From NCBI GenBank assembly GCA_964566075.1, contig CAZMHJ010000035.1, positions 1 to 9,507 of the forward strand: a DNA stretch of 9,507 nt. Direction: 5' to 3'. The position numbers were made by a program, and so were the translations under genes. The DNA is from CAZMHJ01 sp964566075 (GTDB lineage: Bacteria > Patescibacteriota > Saccharimonadia > Saccharimonadales > CAIOMD01). Below, in pieces: positions 1 through 5,600 of the stretch; positions within the stretch are counted from its first letter, which is position 1; the number at the start of each line of letters is the position of its first letter. The notes under the pieces were generated by a model that made no database searches, was not told where the DNA came from, and saw only the letters and a program-made list of their open reading frames with translations.

Positions 1-59
1 TTGAACCCACGACACCCTGCTTAAAAGGCAGGTGCTCTAACCAGCTGAGCTATGGGCCC
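1..59 (-). tRNA. tRNA-Lys (anticodon TTT), 3' end cut by window edge
   Basis: Read on the minus strand from position 59, the sequence gives a 7-nt acceptor strand GGGCCCA, a D-arm with GCTC/GAGC stem, an anticodon stem CCTGC/GCAGG (32-28 and 20-16 on the plus strand) around a CTTTTAA loop, a 5-nt variable loop, and the start of the T-arm GTGGG followed by TTCAA. The anticodon TTT sits at 25-23 and reads lysine codons AAA/AAG. The 3' half of the T-arm, the returning acceptor strand and any CCA lie outside the window. The gene follows the 126-629 membrane-protein gene but appears to have its own promoter (see 93-121). Confidence 0.93.
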
Positions 60-92
60 GTATTAGAGACTTTTCTTCAAAAAAGCTGCTTT

Positions 93-121
93 ATTTTCTC
101 TTATTTTACCTCTTTTGTCAA
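93..121 (-). promoter_or_regulatory. Probable sigma-70-type promoter of tRNA-Lys
   Basis: On the minus strand a perfect -35 hexamer TTGACA (121-116) is followed after exactly 17 nt by GAAAAT (98-93), which matches the -10 consensus at 4 of 6 positions. The expected start near 86 would leave a leader of about 27 nt before the tRNA. The -35 box begins just after the stop codon of the membrane-protein gene, so it fills the short spacer between the two genes. Assignment rests on consensus and position only. Confidence 0.55.
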
Positions 122-125
122 TCTG

Positions 126-629
126 TTAATGACCATGTTTCTTTTTATCGTGCTTTTCGTGTTTAGGTTTTTTCATCCAAAACCAAATGACACTCGCCAC
201 CATACCAGCGCCTATTGCTAAACCAGTATATGGTTTTATAAGCCCATAAAGGTCAGAATTTTGTAGCGAATTTTGCAAATCATATGGTAGTTTTGCAATG
301 ACAAAAATAAAACAAAGTATAACGGTACTAGTCGCAGCTACAATCTGTAAAATAACATCAATGCTGGTCGATTTTCGGTACCAAAATAAAATTAGGATAG
401 GCGCGAGCACAAGTAACACAATCTGCACGACACTATAAGTTGGGAAATCAGTAGTGATGATAGAGTTGATAATTTGCGTTAAATCTTGCGCTGCCAAACG
501 CGCTAGTACTTCACCGCCACATAAAGCAAGTAACATAAAAACAGCATTGCTGCGCAGAACAATAGGTGCAAGACCAAAAATAACGCCAATGATACCAAGT
601 AGAACGGGAGCGCTCATAAGCATAAGCAT
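126..629 (-). CDS. Multi-pass membrane protein with His/Lys-rich C-terminal tail, function unknown
   Basis: I do not recognise this 167-residue protein. Hydropathy by eye gives four or five membrane segments, at about residues 6-25, 28-46 (weaker), 66-83, 92-112 and 132-151, joined by short loops. After the last segment comes a strongly basic tail (residues 153-167) rich in Lys and His and ending HGH. Such a tail could bind metal or acidic lipid head groups, but that is a guess. The N-terminus offers three in-frame ATGs at residues 1, 3 and 5, none with a clear Shine-Dalgarno at normal spacing; a GGGGAAG stretch lies about 20 nt upstream. The first ATG is used here. The gene starts 4 nt after the DUF192 gene stop, which suggests one transcript. 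There is no sign of truncation. Confidence 0.75.
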   Translation of the reverse strand: MLMLMSAPVLLGIIGVIFGLAPIVLRSNAVFMLLALCGGEVLARLAAQDLTQIINSIITTDFPTYSVVQIVLLVLAPILILFWYRKSTSIDVILQIVAATSTVILCFIFVIAKLPYDLQNSLQNSDLYGLIKPYTGLAIGAGMVASVIWFWMKKPKHEKHDKKKHGH

Positions 630-633
630 AGCA

Positions 634-1128
634 CTAGTTAACGTGTATGACTTCCCCTTCCTTTACGTTCAGCCTATCAAAAGTGCCTGATGGCACCTCA
701 ACTGCATAGTAACTGTTCTGGTTTGCGTGATATATTTCTGGGTAATCACCAGGTTGGGCATTGTGCTTTATGTATACAATGACTCCGTTCTGCTTAAGCC
801 ACGCGATATCAATCGAAAATCGCATTTGCACCATCCACATACGCCAATCACCATAGTTTTGAAAATCAAATAACATACCGCCGTTAGAGGGTATGTTATC
901 TCGTTCGGATAGTCCTTTTGCACGCTTGGCGTCAGTATCAGCTAACTCTAACTTATAAGATTCACCACCAATAGTAACCGTTTTATAGGTAACGCTTTTT
1001 AGTTGTTTTTGAAATAGAAAAAACCCACCTACAAGCAGGATGATAATTGTTATAGAAGCAATAATATAAATAAGTGGGCTTTGTTGCTTACGCGCCGACG
1101 CGGTCTTTTTTGTTTCTTTGTTTTGCAT
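634..1128 (-). CDS. Membrane-anchored DUF192 family protein
   Basis: This 164-residue protein has a basic N-terminus, one membrane segment (about residues 18-40) and a soluble domain (about 50-164) that fits the DUF192 family (PF02643/COG1430). Visible family features are the strand ELADTDAKRAKGLSER, the turn GGMLFDF (84-89), a Trp/Met-rich strand WRMWMVQMRFSIDIAWL (95-111) and the NAQPGDYP segment (123-130), ending in a VEVPSG strand. The single unprocessed helix suggests an N-terminal anchor with the domain outside the cytoplasmic membrane. The biochemical role of DUF192 is not established. The start codon lies 41 nt inside rimK in another frame. No in-frame ATG, GTG or TTG was found between this start and the membrane segment, so I keep the overlap; the Shine-Dalgarno is weak. 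Confidence 0.85.
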   Translation of the reverse strand: MQNKETKKTASARKQQSPLIYIIASITIIILLVGGFFLFQKQLKSVTYKTVTIGGESYKLELADTDAKRAKGLSERDNIPSNGGMLFDFQNYGDWRMWMVQMRFSIDIAWLKQNGVIVYIKHNAQPGDYPEIYHANQNSYYAVEVPSGTFDRLNVKEGEVIHVN

Positions 1129-1990
1129 TTCGTTCTACGTACTCAATTATTTTTGTTGCAACATCACGATTGGTGATTTTTTCGATACCAAAACCCGGAC
1201 TTGAGTTAACTTCTAGCACGAGTGGGCCACGATCACTACGCATCATATCAACACCACAAATATGCAGACCCATTGCACGAGCCGCCTTTAGTGCTGTTTT
1301 TTCTTCTTCGTCTGTTAACTTAACCGTTTTGCCTTCGCCACCTTGGTGTAAATTTGAGCGGAAATCATCATCTAAACTTTGACGCTTATAGCTAGCTACA
1401 ACGCGTGAGCCAACGACAAAGGCACGAATATCGGTACCAGCAGATTCTTTCACAAATTCCTGTACCAAAAAGTTCACGCCCTCTACATAAAATGCTTGCA
1501 TCACCGCCTGGGCTGCCTTTTTTGTTTCCGCTAGCACCACGCCGTTACCATGCGTACCACGAGCAACTTTTACAATCAGTGGCGCACCACCAGCTTTTTC
1601 AATCACGTCATCAAGGTCGGCGGTTTCACGGGCAAAAACAGTTTTTGGAATACCTACCCCAGCTTTGCCAAGTAACTGATAGGTACGTAATTTATCGCGT
1701 GAACGATTAATGGCAATGGAACTTGCGGTGGTGTACACGCCTTGCATTTCAAATTGGCGTACAACAGCAGTACCGTATTTTGTGTAACTTTGAGCAATGC
1801 GAGGAATAATTGCATCAAAACCAACGAGCGGTTCACCTTTATAGTGCACAACAGGGTTGTTTTTTTCTACCGTAATATAGCATTTGGCATAGTTAATAAT
1901 ACGCACCTTATGGCCACGTTCTTTTGCCACTTGTTTTAGACGCTGTGTTGAGTAATTCTTTGCACCTTTAGATAAAATCGCTATTTTCAT
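1088..1990 (-). CDS. rimK: RimK-type alpha-L-glutamate ligase (ATP-grasp)
   Basis: RimK in E. coli uses ATP to add glutamate residues to the C-terminus of ribosomal protein S6. This protein is 300 residues from the chosen start, the same length as E. coli RimK, and follows it closely: MKIAILSKG at the start, an FDAIIPRI segment (58-65), YGTAVVRQFEM (72-82), and RDKLRTYQLL (98-107). ATP-grasp residues are in place: Lys141, a glycine-rich loop GTHGNG (145-150), FRSNLHQGG (210-218), and the metal ligands Asp248, Glu260 and Asn262 (EVNSSPG). A longer frame opens at 2050, but those extra 20 residues have no counterpart in RimK. The start at 1990 has a GAGG ribosome binding site overlapping the previous stop. 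Its partner is the protease/ligase fusion 7 nt upstream. The substrate here need not be S6. Confidence 0.93.
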   Translation of the reverse strand: MKIAILSKGAKNYSTQRLKQVAKERGHKVRIINYAKCYITVEKNNPVVHYKGEPLVGFDAIIPRIAQSYTKYGTAVVRQFEMQGVYTTASSIAINRSRDKLRTYQLLGKAGVGIPKTVFARETADLDDVIEKAGGAPLIVKVARGTHGNGVVLAETKKAAQAVMQAFYVEGVNFLVQEFVKESAGTDIRAFVVGSRVVASYKRQSLDDDFRSNLHQGGEGKTVKLTDEEEKTALKAARAMGLHICGVDMMRSDRGPLVLEVNSSPGFGIEKITNRDVATKIIEYVERNAKQRNKKDRVGA

Positions 1991-1994
1991 ACGT

Positions 1995-2000
1995 TCCTCA
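1995..2000 (-). promoter_or_regulatory. Ribosome binding site of rimK, fused with upstream stop
   Basis: The minus-strand sequence TGAGGA contains both the TGA stop of the upstream protease/ligase fusion (2000-1998) and a GAGGA Shine-Dalgarno. Five nucleotides separate it from the ATG at 1990. This arrangement fixes the rimK start at 1990 rather than 2050 and implies translational coupling of the two genes. Confidence 0.8.
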
Positions 2001-3320
2001 CTTTTCCGCATACGAAGATAAAAACTTCGCAAGCTCCTTAGCCTTATCATCAGTAAATGCGCCTGATGCTAGTTGTGGACTGTTATTAACTTCAAGTACA
2101 TACCATTCGCCACTTTCGGTGTCTTGCATTAAATCAACACCTGCTACTTCTCTATTGAGTAACATGGCAGCACGTACGGCTATAGCAATAACATCTGGAT
2201 TAACTGTTTGTAGATCAATCATAGTGGCTTCGCCGCCCTGTGATGTATTCGACAAATGGGTATCTTTGCCACCTACACGCTTAAAAACGGTTTTTACCTT
2301 TTTATCAAAAACGATAAAACGATAATCGCCATTATTTGGAATAAATTTTTGGGCAACATAGTAAGCTTCGTCTGCCACTGCCTGCTTTACTACTTGGTCA
2401 AATTCAGACTTGTTGTGTACTAAATAGTTTGCAAGTCCTTTTTCAGCTGCTGTGTCTTTAAGAATAAACGGCAAACCGAGTGTATCAACAAACCTATCGT
2501 ATTGGTTACCAAGTTTAGAATAATGTGCTATTAGACTTTCTGGAACAAGCACATCGTATCGTGCTAATCGAGCGTACTGAGACAATTTTGTTAATGCGTG
2601 ATAATGCGCAATCTCTGAATCAATAAAATTAATGCCACACATCGCTGCGTATTCGGCAATTGCTACCGCGAATTCTGAACGTTTGAAATAGGTTTTGAAG
2701 TAAATGAGGTCTAAACCACCCAGTGGTTTATTGGTAGTGAGGTTAATGATTTCTATTCGCTTGTCTGTACCTAAATGAATCAGATAATCATCGTATGTGG
2801 CATAGCTAAATGTGGCATCATCTATTTGCTTATTTAAGTTTGATACCATTGCTTTAACAGATTCAGATGGCAGGCTGTTAAACACCAGTATTTGCTTTTT
2901 AGCATTGCTGACCAAAATATTATTTTGTGCAACGTTAACGACAAATCGGTTATGCAACGTCTTCTTACCTATTAAGATTGGATAACGGTTCTGAGATCTG
3001 TCTGCAAGCCGAAATTCTACTTTTATCTTTCGCTTACCAATTTTGCACGACAATTTTACCTTGTAGCGAAGTTCTTGATGCCCAAATGAGTTCTTAACTT
3101 TTGTAACCCCATACTCTTTGGTGCGAATAGTAGTGCCGGTAAAGAGCTGGTAGCCTGAGTCAAATAAGGTAAAAGAAAGCTCACCCGCTTGCTCAGAAAT
3201 ATTCGAAGCCCATACAGCAGAATAGTCAGCACCTGTATCAACTTTAGCAGGTACGTTTTCAATCCCTAAATCAGGGAACGATACATATTCTTTTGAGCCT
3301 ATTGTATTTAGATTTTTCAT
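1998..3320 (-). CDS. Fusion of RimB-like retropepsin protease and RimK-like ATP-grasp ligase
   Basis: This 440-residue protein has two domains. Residues about 5-135 match the retropepsin-like PF05618/COG4067 family (historically 'ATP-dependent zinc protease', including RimB). They carry the catalytic-type motif VDTGADYSA with Asp28-Thr-Gly-Ala and the family signature NRYPILIGKKTLHNRFVVNV (111-130). Residues about 165-440 form a RimK-like ATP-grasp. Lys288 fits the ATP lysine; Arg334, Lys347, Asn358 (SNTSQGG) and metal ligands Asp396, Glu410 and Asn412 (EVNNSP) are kept. The glycine-rich loop is degenerate (DTAAEKGLANY instead of GTHGNG), and the VQE of RimK is AQK here, so ligase activity may be altered. 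The ATG is preceded by GAGG at good spacing. It lies 26 nt after the DUF1704 gene and 7 nt before rimK. Domain calls are firm; the substrate is unknown. Confidence 0.88.
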   Translation of the reverse strand: MKNLNTIGSKEYVSFPDLGIENVPAKVDTGADYSAVWASNISEQAGELSFTLFDSGYQLFTGTTIRTKEYGVTKVKNSFGHQELRYKVKLSCKIGKRKIKVEFRLADRSQNRYPILIGKKTLHNRFVVNVAQNNILVSNAKKQILVFNSLPSESVKAMVSNLNKQIDDATFSYATYDDYLIHLGTDKRIEIINLTTNKPLGGLDLIYFKTYFKRSEFAVAIAEYAAMCGINFIDSEIAHYHALTKLSQYARLARYDVLVPESLIAHYSKLGNQYDRFVDTLGLPFILKDTAAEKGLANYLVHNKSEFDQVVKQAVADEAYYVAQKFIPNNGDYRFIVFDKKVKTVFKRVGGKDTHLSNTSQGGEATMIDLQTVNPDVIAIAVRAAMLLNREVAGVDLMQDTESGEWYVLEVNNSPQLASGAFTDDKAKELAKFLSSYAEK

Positions 3321-3346
3321 TATATTTAGCCTCAGTATATCACCTG

Positions 3347-4768
3347 TTATTGGTTATCCACATTAGTAAAAAGAGCTGTGTCGGTGGGGTTAGTCGGGTC
3401 GAACCTTCCCGATAGCACAAAACGCAATTGATCAAGCCGTTGTTCTTCTGGAAGTTGCGCGACCTGGTTGAGCCATGTATATGCTTTTTTTGCACCCTCA
3501 AAGTATGAAATATCTCGCGTATCCATTGTTCCGCCTCGAGTTGTGCGTAAGCATTGTGTGTATGCTTCGGTCTTACATTTATCAATATTTGGCTCGTTTC
3601 CCTTTTCTATTGCATCAAGAGCCAACCTTCGCCATAAAATTTCGTATACGTGCCTAAAGTTTCTGGTTTCGCCATTTGCATCAAGACCCATCTGGAGGCC
3701 TAACGATAAGTAATATTGTTCACCAGCTATACGCTTTTCGCCAGTAATGACTTGTTCGAGCCCAGTAGCAAAACCTTCTTCAAAAGCAAGGCTACCTGGT
3801 GTCGGTGACTGCTTATGTGATTCAGATTGGCGACTAGCATTAAACGCTCGTAAGCCATGGCCAATTACTTCATGCACCATAATCGCGTTTAACCTGAGAG
3901 GTGTAAATGCATCGCGATTTCTTCCAATGCCAACTTCTTGTTCTGATGCATTAGCATCAGCAGCTCTGCCGTTATTTAGTGTCGCTTTCCAGCCATCCAT
4001 CTGCATAAAATCAATAAATTTTTGGAAATACTCAACCGAATCTTCTGCGGGAATGTCACCAACGTCATCGCCAACAAGCTGACTTTCGATGTTGGGGAAG
4101 AGATTTGTTAGATCACCCCGTATGGTGCTGAGTGTTTCTTCCTTAAGCTCAAACGAAGCTGTCTTATCATATGCAACGTCGTTGGTTAAATCGAGCAGTT
4201 CGGCAGCAATTTGTGATTGTGGTGCAAGTTTTTGTGCTCGTACTCGTAAATTAGAAAGAATCTGGTTAAAAGCATTCTTTTCTGGCGTGCCAAAGATTTC
4301 TGATGATAGTTCTGCTGCCCGAGCCTCTGAGGTTACTTTTTTTACCCCGCTTAAGTTATGACTTCTAATCACTTCAAGATGTCGATACAACTCTGCGAGT
4401 TTTTTTGCAGCTTGTTCATAACGAAAGTCTGATACTACACCGCTATCAATGAGTGCAGCATTACCAAGTAAACGCAAATATACAGTCTCTGCTTCTTTAA
4501 TTTTTGCTTCTACAAGATTAGGGTAGTTAATTTTAGGCTCTTCAAGGGTATCAGATGCTATGAACTCTGCCATCGCCACCTTACGGGCTTCGGCCGCTAA
4601 TTCAGATAGACGTGCTGATTGTTCTCTTTCAGCTTCTGTCTCTCCTAATTTCAAGTCTTTTACACCGTACCATTCATTTGAAGGTATGCTTGAAAATGGC
4701 TGGCTTTTAAATTTGGACAACCATGTTTCGTCTTGAGTAAAAGTCGGCGTTTCAAGACTCGATTTCAT
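3347..4768 (-). CDS. DUF1704/MATCAP-like zinc metallo-carboxypeptidase
   Basis: The 473-residue protein resembles DUF1704 (PF08014), the family of eukaryotic MATCAP tubulin tyrosine carboxypeptidases and of bacterial 'QEGLA motif' proteins. The HExxxH zinc motif is seen as HEVIGH (299-304) and is followed by LRAFNASRQ, as in the family's HEIGTH-LR-NG-RQ pattern. EEGFA (330-334) takes the place of QEGLA and would supply the third zinc ligand, probably Glu331. A later RTTRGG...TRDISYFEGAKKAYTWL segment (408-433) fits the family's C-terminal RGG/TKD/Y-G pattern. The first 230 residues are mostly helical and charged, with no signal peptide, so it is probably cytosolic. No Shine-Dalgarno precedes the ATG. 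It is first of three genes with RimB/RimK functions, which suggests it trims C-terminal residues from a modified protein. The family call is good; activity and substrate are inferred. Confidence 0.8.
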   Translation of the reverse strand: MKSSLETPTFTQDETWLSKFKSQPFSSIPSNEWYGVKDLKLGETEAEREQSARLSELAAEARKVAMAEFIASDTLEEPKINYPNLVEAKIKEAETVYLRLLGNAALIDSGVVSDFRYEQAAKKLAELYRHLEVIRSHNLSGVKKVTSEARAAELSSEIFGTPEKNAFNQILSNLRVRAQKLAPQSQIAAELLDLTNDVAYDKTASFELKEETLSTIRGDLTNLFPNIESQLVGDDVGDIPAEDSVEYFQKFIDFMQMDGWKATLNNGRAADANASEQEVGIGRNRDAFTPLRLNAIMVHEVIGHGLRAFNASRQSESHKQSPTPGSLAFEEGFATGLEQVITGEKRIAGEQYYLSLGLQMGLDANGETRNFRHVYEILWRRLALDAIEKGNEPNIDKCKTEAYTQCLRTTRGGTMDTRDISYFEGAKKAYTWLNQVAQLPEEQRLDQLRFVLSGRFDPTNPTDTALFTNVDNQ

Positions 4769-4777
4769 GATATAAAC

Positions 4778-4797
4778 ATTAGCATATTTTTGCTAAT
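4778..4797. repeat. Inverted repeat in leader of the DUF1704 gene
   Basis: The plus strand reads ATTAGCA (4778-4784), a 6-nt loop TATTTT, then TGCTAAT (4791-4797), a perfect 7-bp inverted repeat. It lies just downstream of a TATAAT box (4814-4809) and 9 nt before the ATG at 4768. It could form a short hairpin at the 5' end of the mRNA or act as an operator. There is no U-tract to suggest termination. Confidence 0.5.
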
Positions 4798-4808
4798 TTT
4801 GCAATAGC

Positions 4809-4814
4809 ATTATA
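4809..4814 (-). promoter_or_regulatory. Possible -10 box of the DUF1704-rimK gene set
   Basis: The minus strand has a perfect TATAAT at 4814-4809, just after the stop of the 36-codon gene, with a start expected near 4802 and a leader of about 34 nt. At 17-nt spacing the -35 region is TCTCAA, a poor match, so this is a weak or activator-dependent promoter at best. It may be a chance match in AT-rich spacer. Confidence 0.33.
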
Positions 4815-4818
4815 TCTG

Positions 4819-4929
4819 TTAGTTGTTTGCTTTGAGAACGCGTAGAAAAACAAAACCAATAACAAAAACGAGAACCGCTAAAATCATAACAATCATGGTT
4901 ATAAAGCCATCTTGGTTTTGGCGTTTCAT
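4819..4929 (-). CDS. Small single-pass membrane peptide, 36 residues
   Basis: A 36-codon frame starts at ATG 4929, 1 nt after the TAG stop of the amidotransferase gene, and ends at TAA (4821-4819). It encodes a short polar N-terminus (KRQNQDG), one uninterrupted hydrophobic stretch (about residues 9-29, rich in Ile, Val, Leu, Phe and Met) and a short basic tail with Arg30 and Lys33. A GGAG lies 12 nt upstream of the ATG, inside the end of the preceding gene. The tight junction, ribosome binding site and clean membrane-helix pattern argue for a real gene, though it is too short to place in a family. It could anchor or regulate a neighbouring enzyme; that is inference. Confidence 0.65.
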   Translation of the reverse strand: MKRQNQDGFITMIVMILAVLVFVIGFVFLRVLKANN

Positions 4930-4930
4930 A

Positions 4931-5527
4931 CTACCGAACGGCTCCAATTTTTTTCCGGGCAACAGCATCTACAAATTTCCAAAAGATTGCCTCTGAATGT
5001 TCATTAGTATCAACTTCTGGGTGGAACTGTGTGGCAATAATGCGCCTGGCCGGGTGATATAGAATTTCTATACCATCTTCGCTTTGCGCAAGTATGTGCA
5101 AACCAGTTTTTTCGATACTACTTGCAACCCATTGATGTTTTTCTTGTACAAATACAAATGGCTCACTGAGTAGTTTTTGTCCTTGATGGTTAAGTACTAC
5201 TTTGTGCTGTTTATCGATAAATTCGGGCAATCGTATTAAACTACCGCCAAGCGCTACGGTGACCATTTGTAAGCCAAGGCAAATACCTAAAATTGGCTTA
5301 TCGGTATTACGTATGAGGTCAAATTCGTGCCTATACCACGGGTACCCATCCTCGTGATGCGCAATAACTTCGTTTTGCATCCCACCAGAAAGAATAATCA
5401 TATCAGCATCGCCCGGGTCTAATACCGTAAATGGCGTGTAGGTTACTGTCTCGTATTCGTGGTCGGCAAGCCTATCACAAATTTTGGATAGGTGCCGGCT
5501 ACCGTTGTCTACAACAAAGAATTTCAT
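4931..5527 (-). CDS. Stand-alone class I glutamine amidotransferase (GuaA-subunit-like)
   Basis: The 198-residue protein is a single class I glutamine amidotransferase domain, which hydrolyses glutamine and passes ammonia to a synthase partner. The nucleophile Cys83 sits in the elbow GICLGLQ (81-87). His169 and Glu171 in QFHPEVD complete the triad, and an ILSGG oxyanion-type loop lies at 45-49. Overall layout, including the KHQWVASS segment (130-137), is most like the separate GMP synthase amidotransferase subunit of archaea or the N-terminal domain of GuaA. No synthase partner is in this window, and purine synthesis is often missing in Patescibacteria, so the acceptor reaction is open; I give no symbol. 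The gene has its own candidate promoter (5572-5600), a weak ribosome binding site, and is followed after 1 nt by the small membrane peptide. Confidence 0.85.
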   Translation of the reverse strand: MKFFVVDNGSRHLSKICDRLADHEYETVTYTPFTVLDPGDADMIILSGGMQNEVIAHHEDGYPWYRHEFDLIRNTDKPILGICLGLQMVTVALGGSLIRLPEFIDKQHKVVLNHQGQKLLSEPFVFVQEKHQWVASSIEKTGLHILAQSEDGIEILYHPARRIIATQFHPEVDTNEHSEAIFWKFVDAVARKKIGAVR

Positions 5528-5544
5528 GTGTGTGTTATTAACCT

Positions 5545-5563
5545 GCGTTTTTGTTTTAAACGC
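5545..5563. repeat. Inverted repeat in leader of the amidotransferase gene
   Basis: The plus strand reads GCGTTT (5545-5550), a 7-nt loop, then AAACGC (5558-5563), a perfect 6-bp inverted repeat. It would sit at the very 5' end of a transcript started from the candidate promoter at 5572-5600. No T-run follows on either strand, so it is not a standard intrinsic terminator for dnaJ. A 5' stabilising hairpin is one reading; chance is another. Confidence 0.4.
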
Positions 5564-5571
5564 TTATGTCT

Positions 5572-5600
5572 ATTGTAGCACTGGGTGCAAGCCTAGTTAA
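5572..5600 (-). promoter_or_regulatory. Candidate promoter of the amidotransferase gene
   Basis: On the minus strand TTAACT (5600-5595, 4 of 6 match to -35) is separated by 17 nt from TACAAT (5577-5572, 5 of 6 match to -10). The predicted start near 5565 gives a leader of about 38 nt before the ATG at 5527. The -35 overlaps the last codons of dnaJ. This 65-nt spacer is the longest gap between the chaperone genes and the rest, which supports a transcription unit boundary. Confidence 0.42.

Noticed and set aside
81..90. Terminator between the membrane-protein gene and tRNA-Lys (AAAGC/GCTTT with T-run)
   Set aside because: The two arms are separated by only one base, so no hairpin loop can form; a promoter explains the spacer better.
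1998..2000. TGA read as glycine or tryptophan (recoded stop, as in SR1/Gracilibacteria)
   Set aside because: TGA here directly precedes a ribosome binding site and rimK start, readthrough would end within about 10 codons, and conserved genes such as dnaK and dnaJ contain no in-frame TGA.
1991..2050. N-terminal extension of rimK starting at 2050
   Set aside because: The extra 20 residues are absent from known RimK proteins and overlap the upstream gene; the ATG at 1990 has a proper GAGG site and gives the exact family length.
5545..5563. Intrinsic terminator for dnaJ
   Set aside because: The 6-bp stem is not followed by a T-run on the minus strand, so termination here is not supported.
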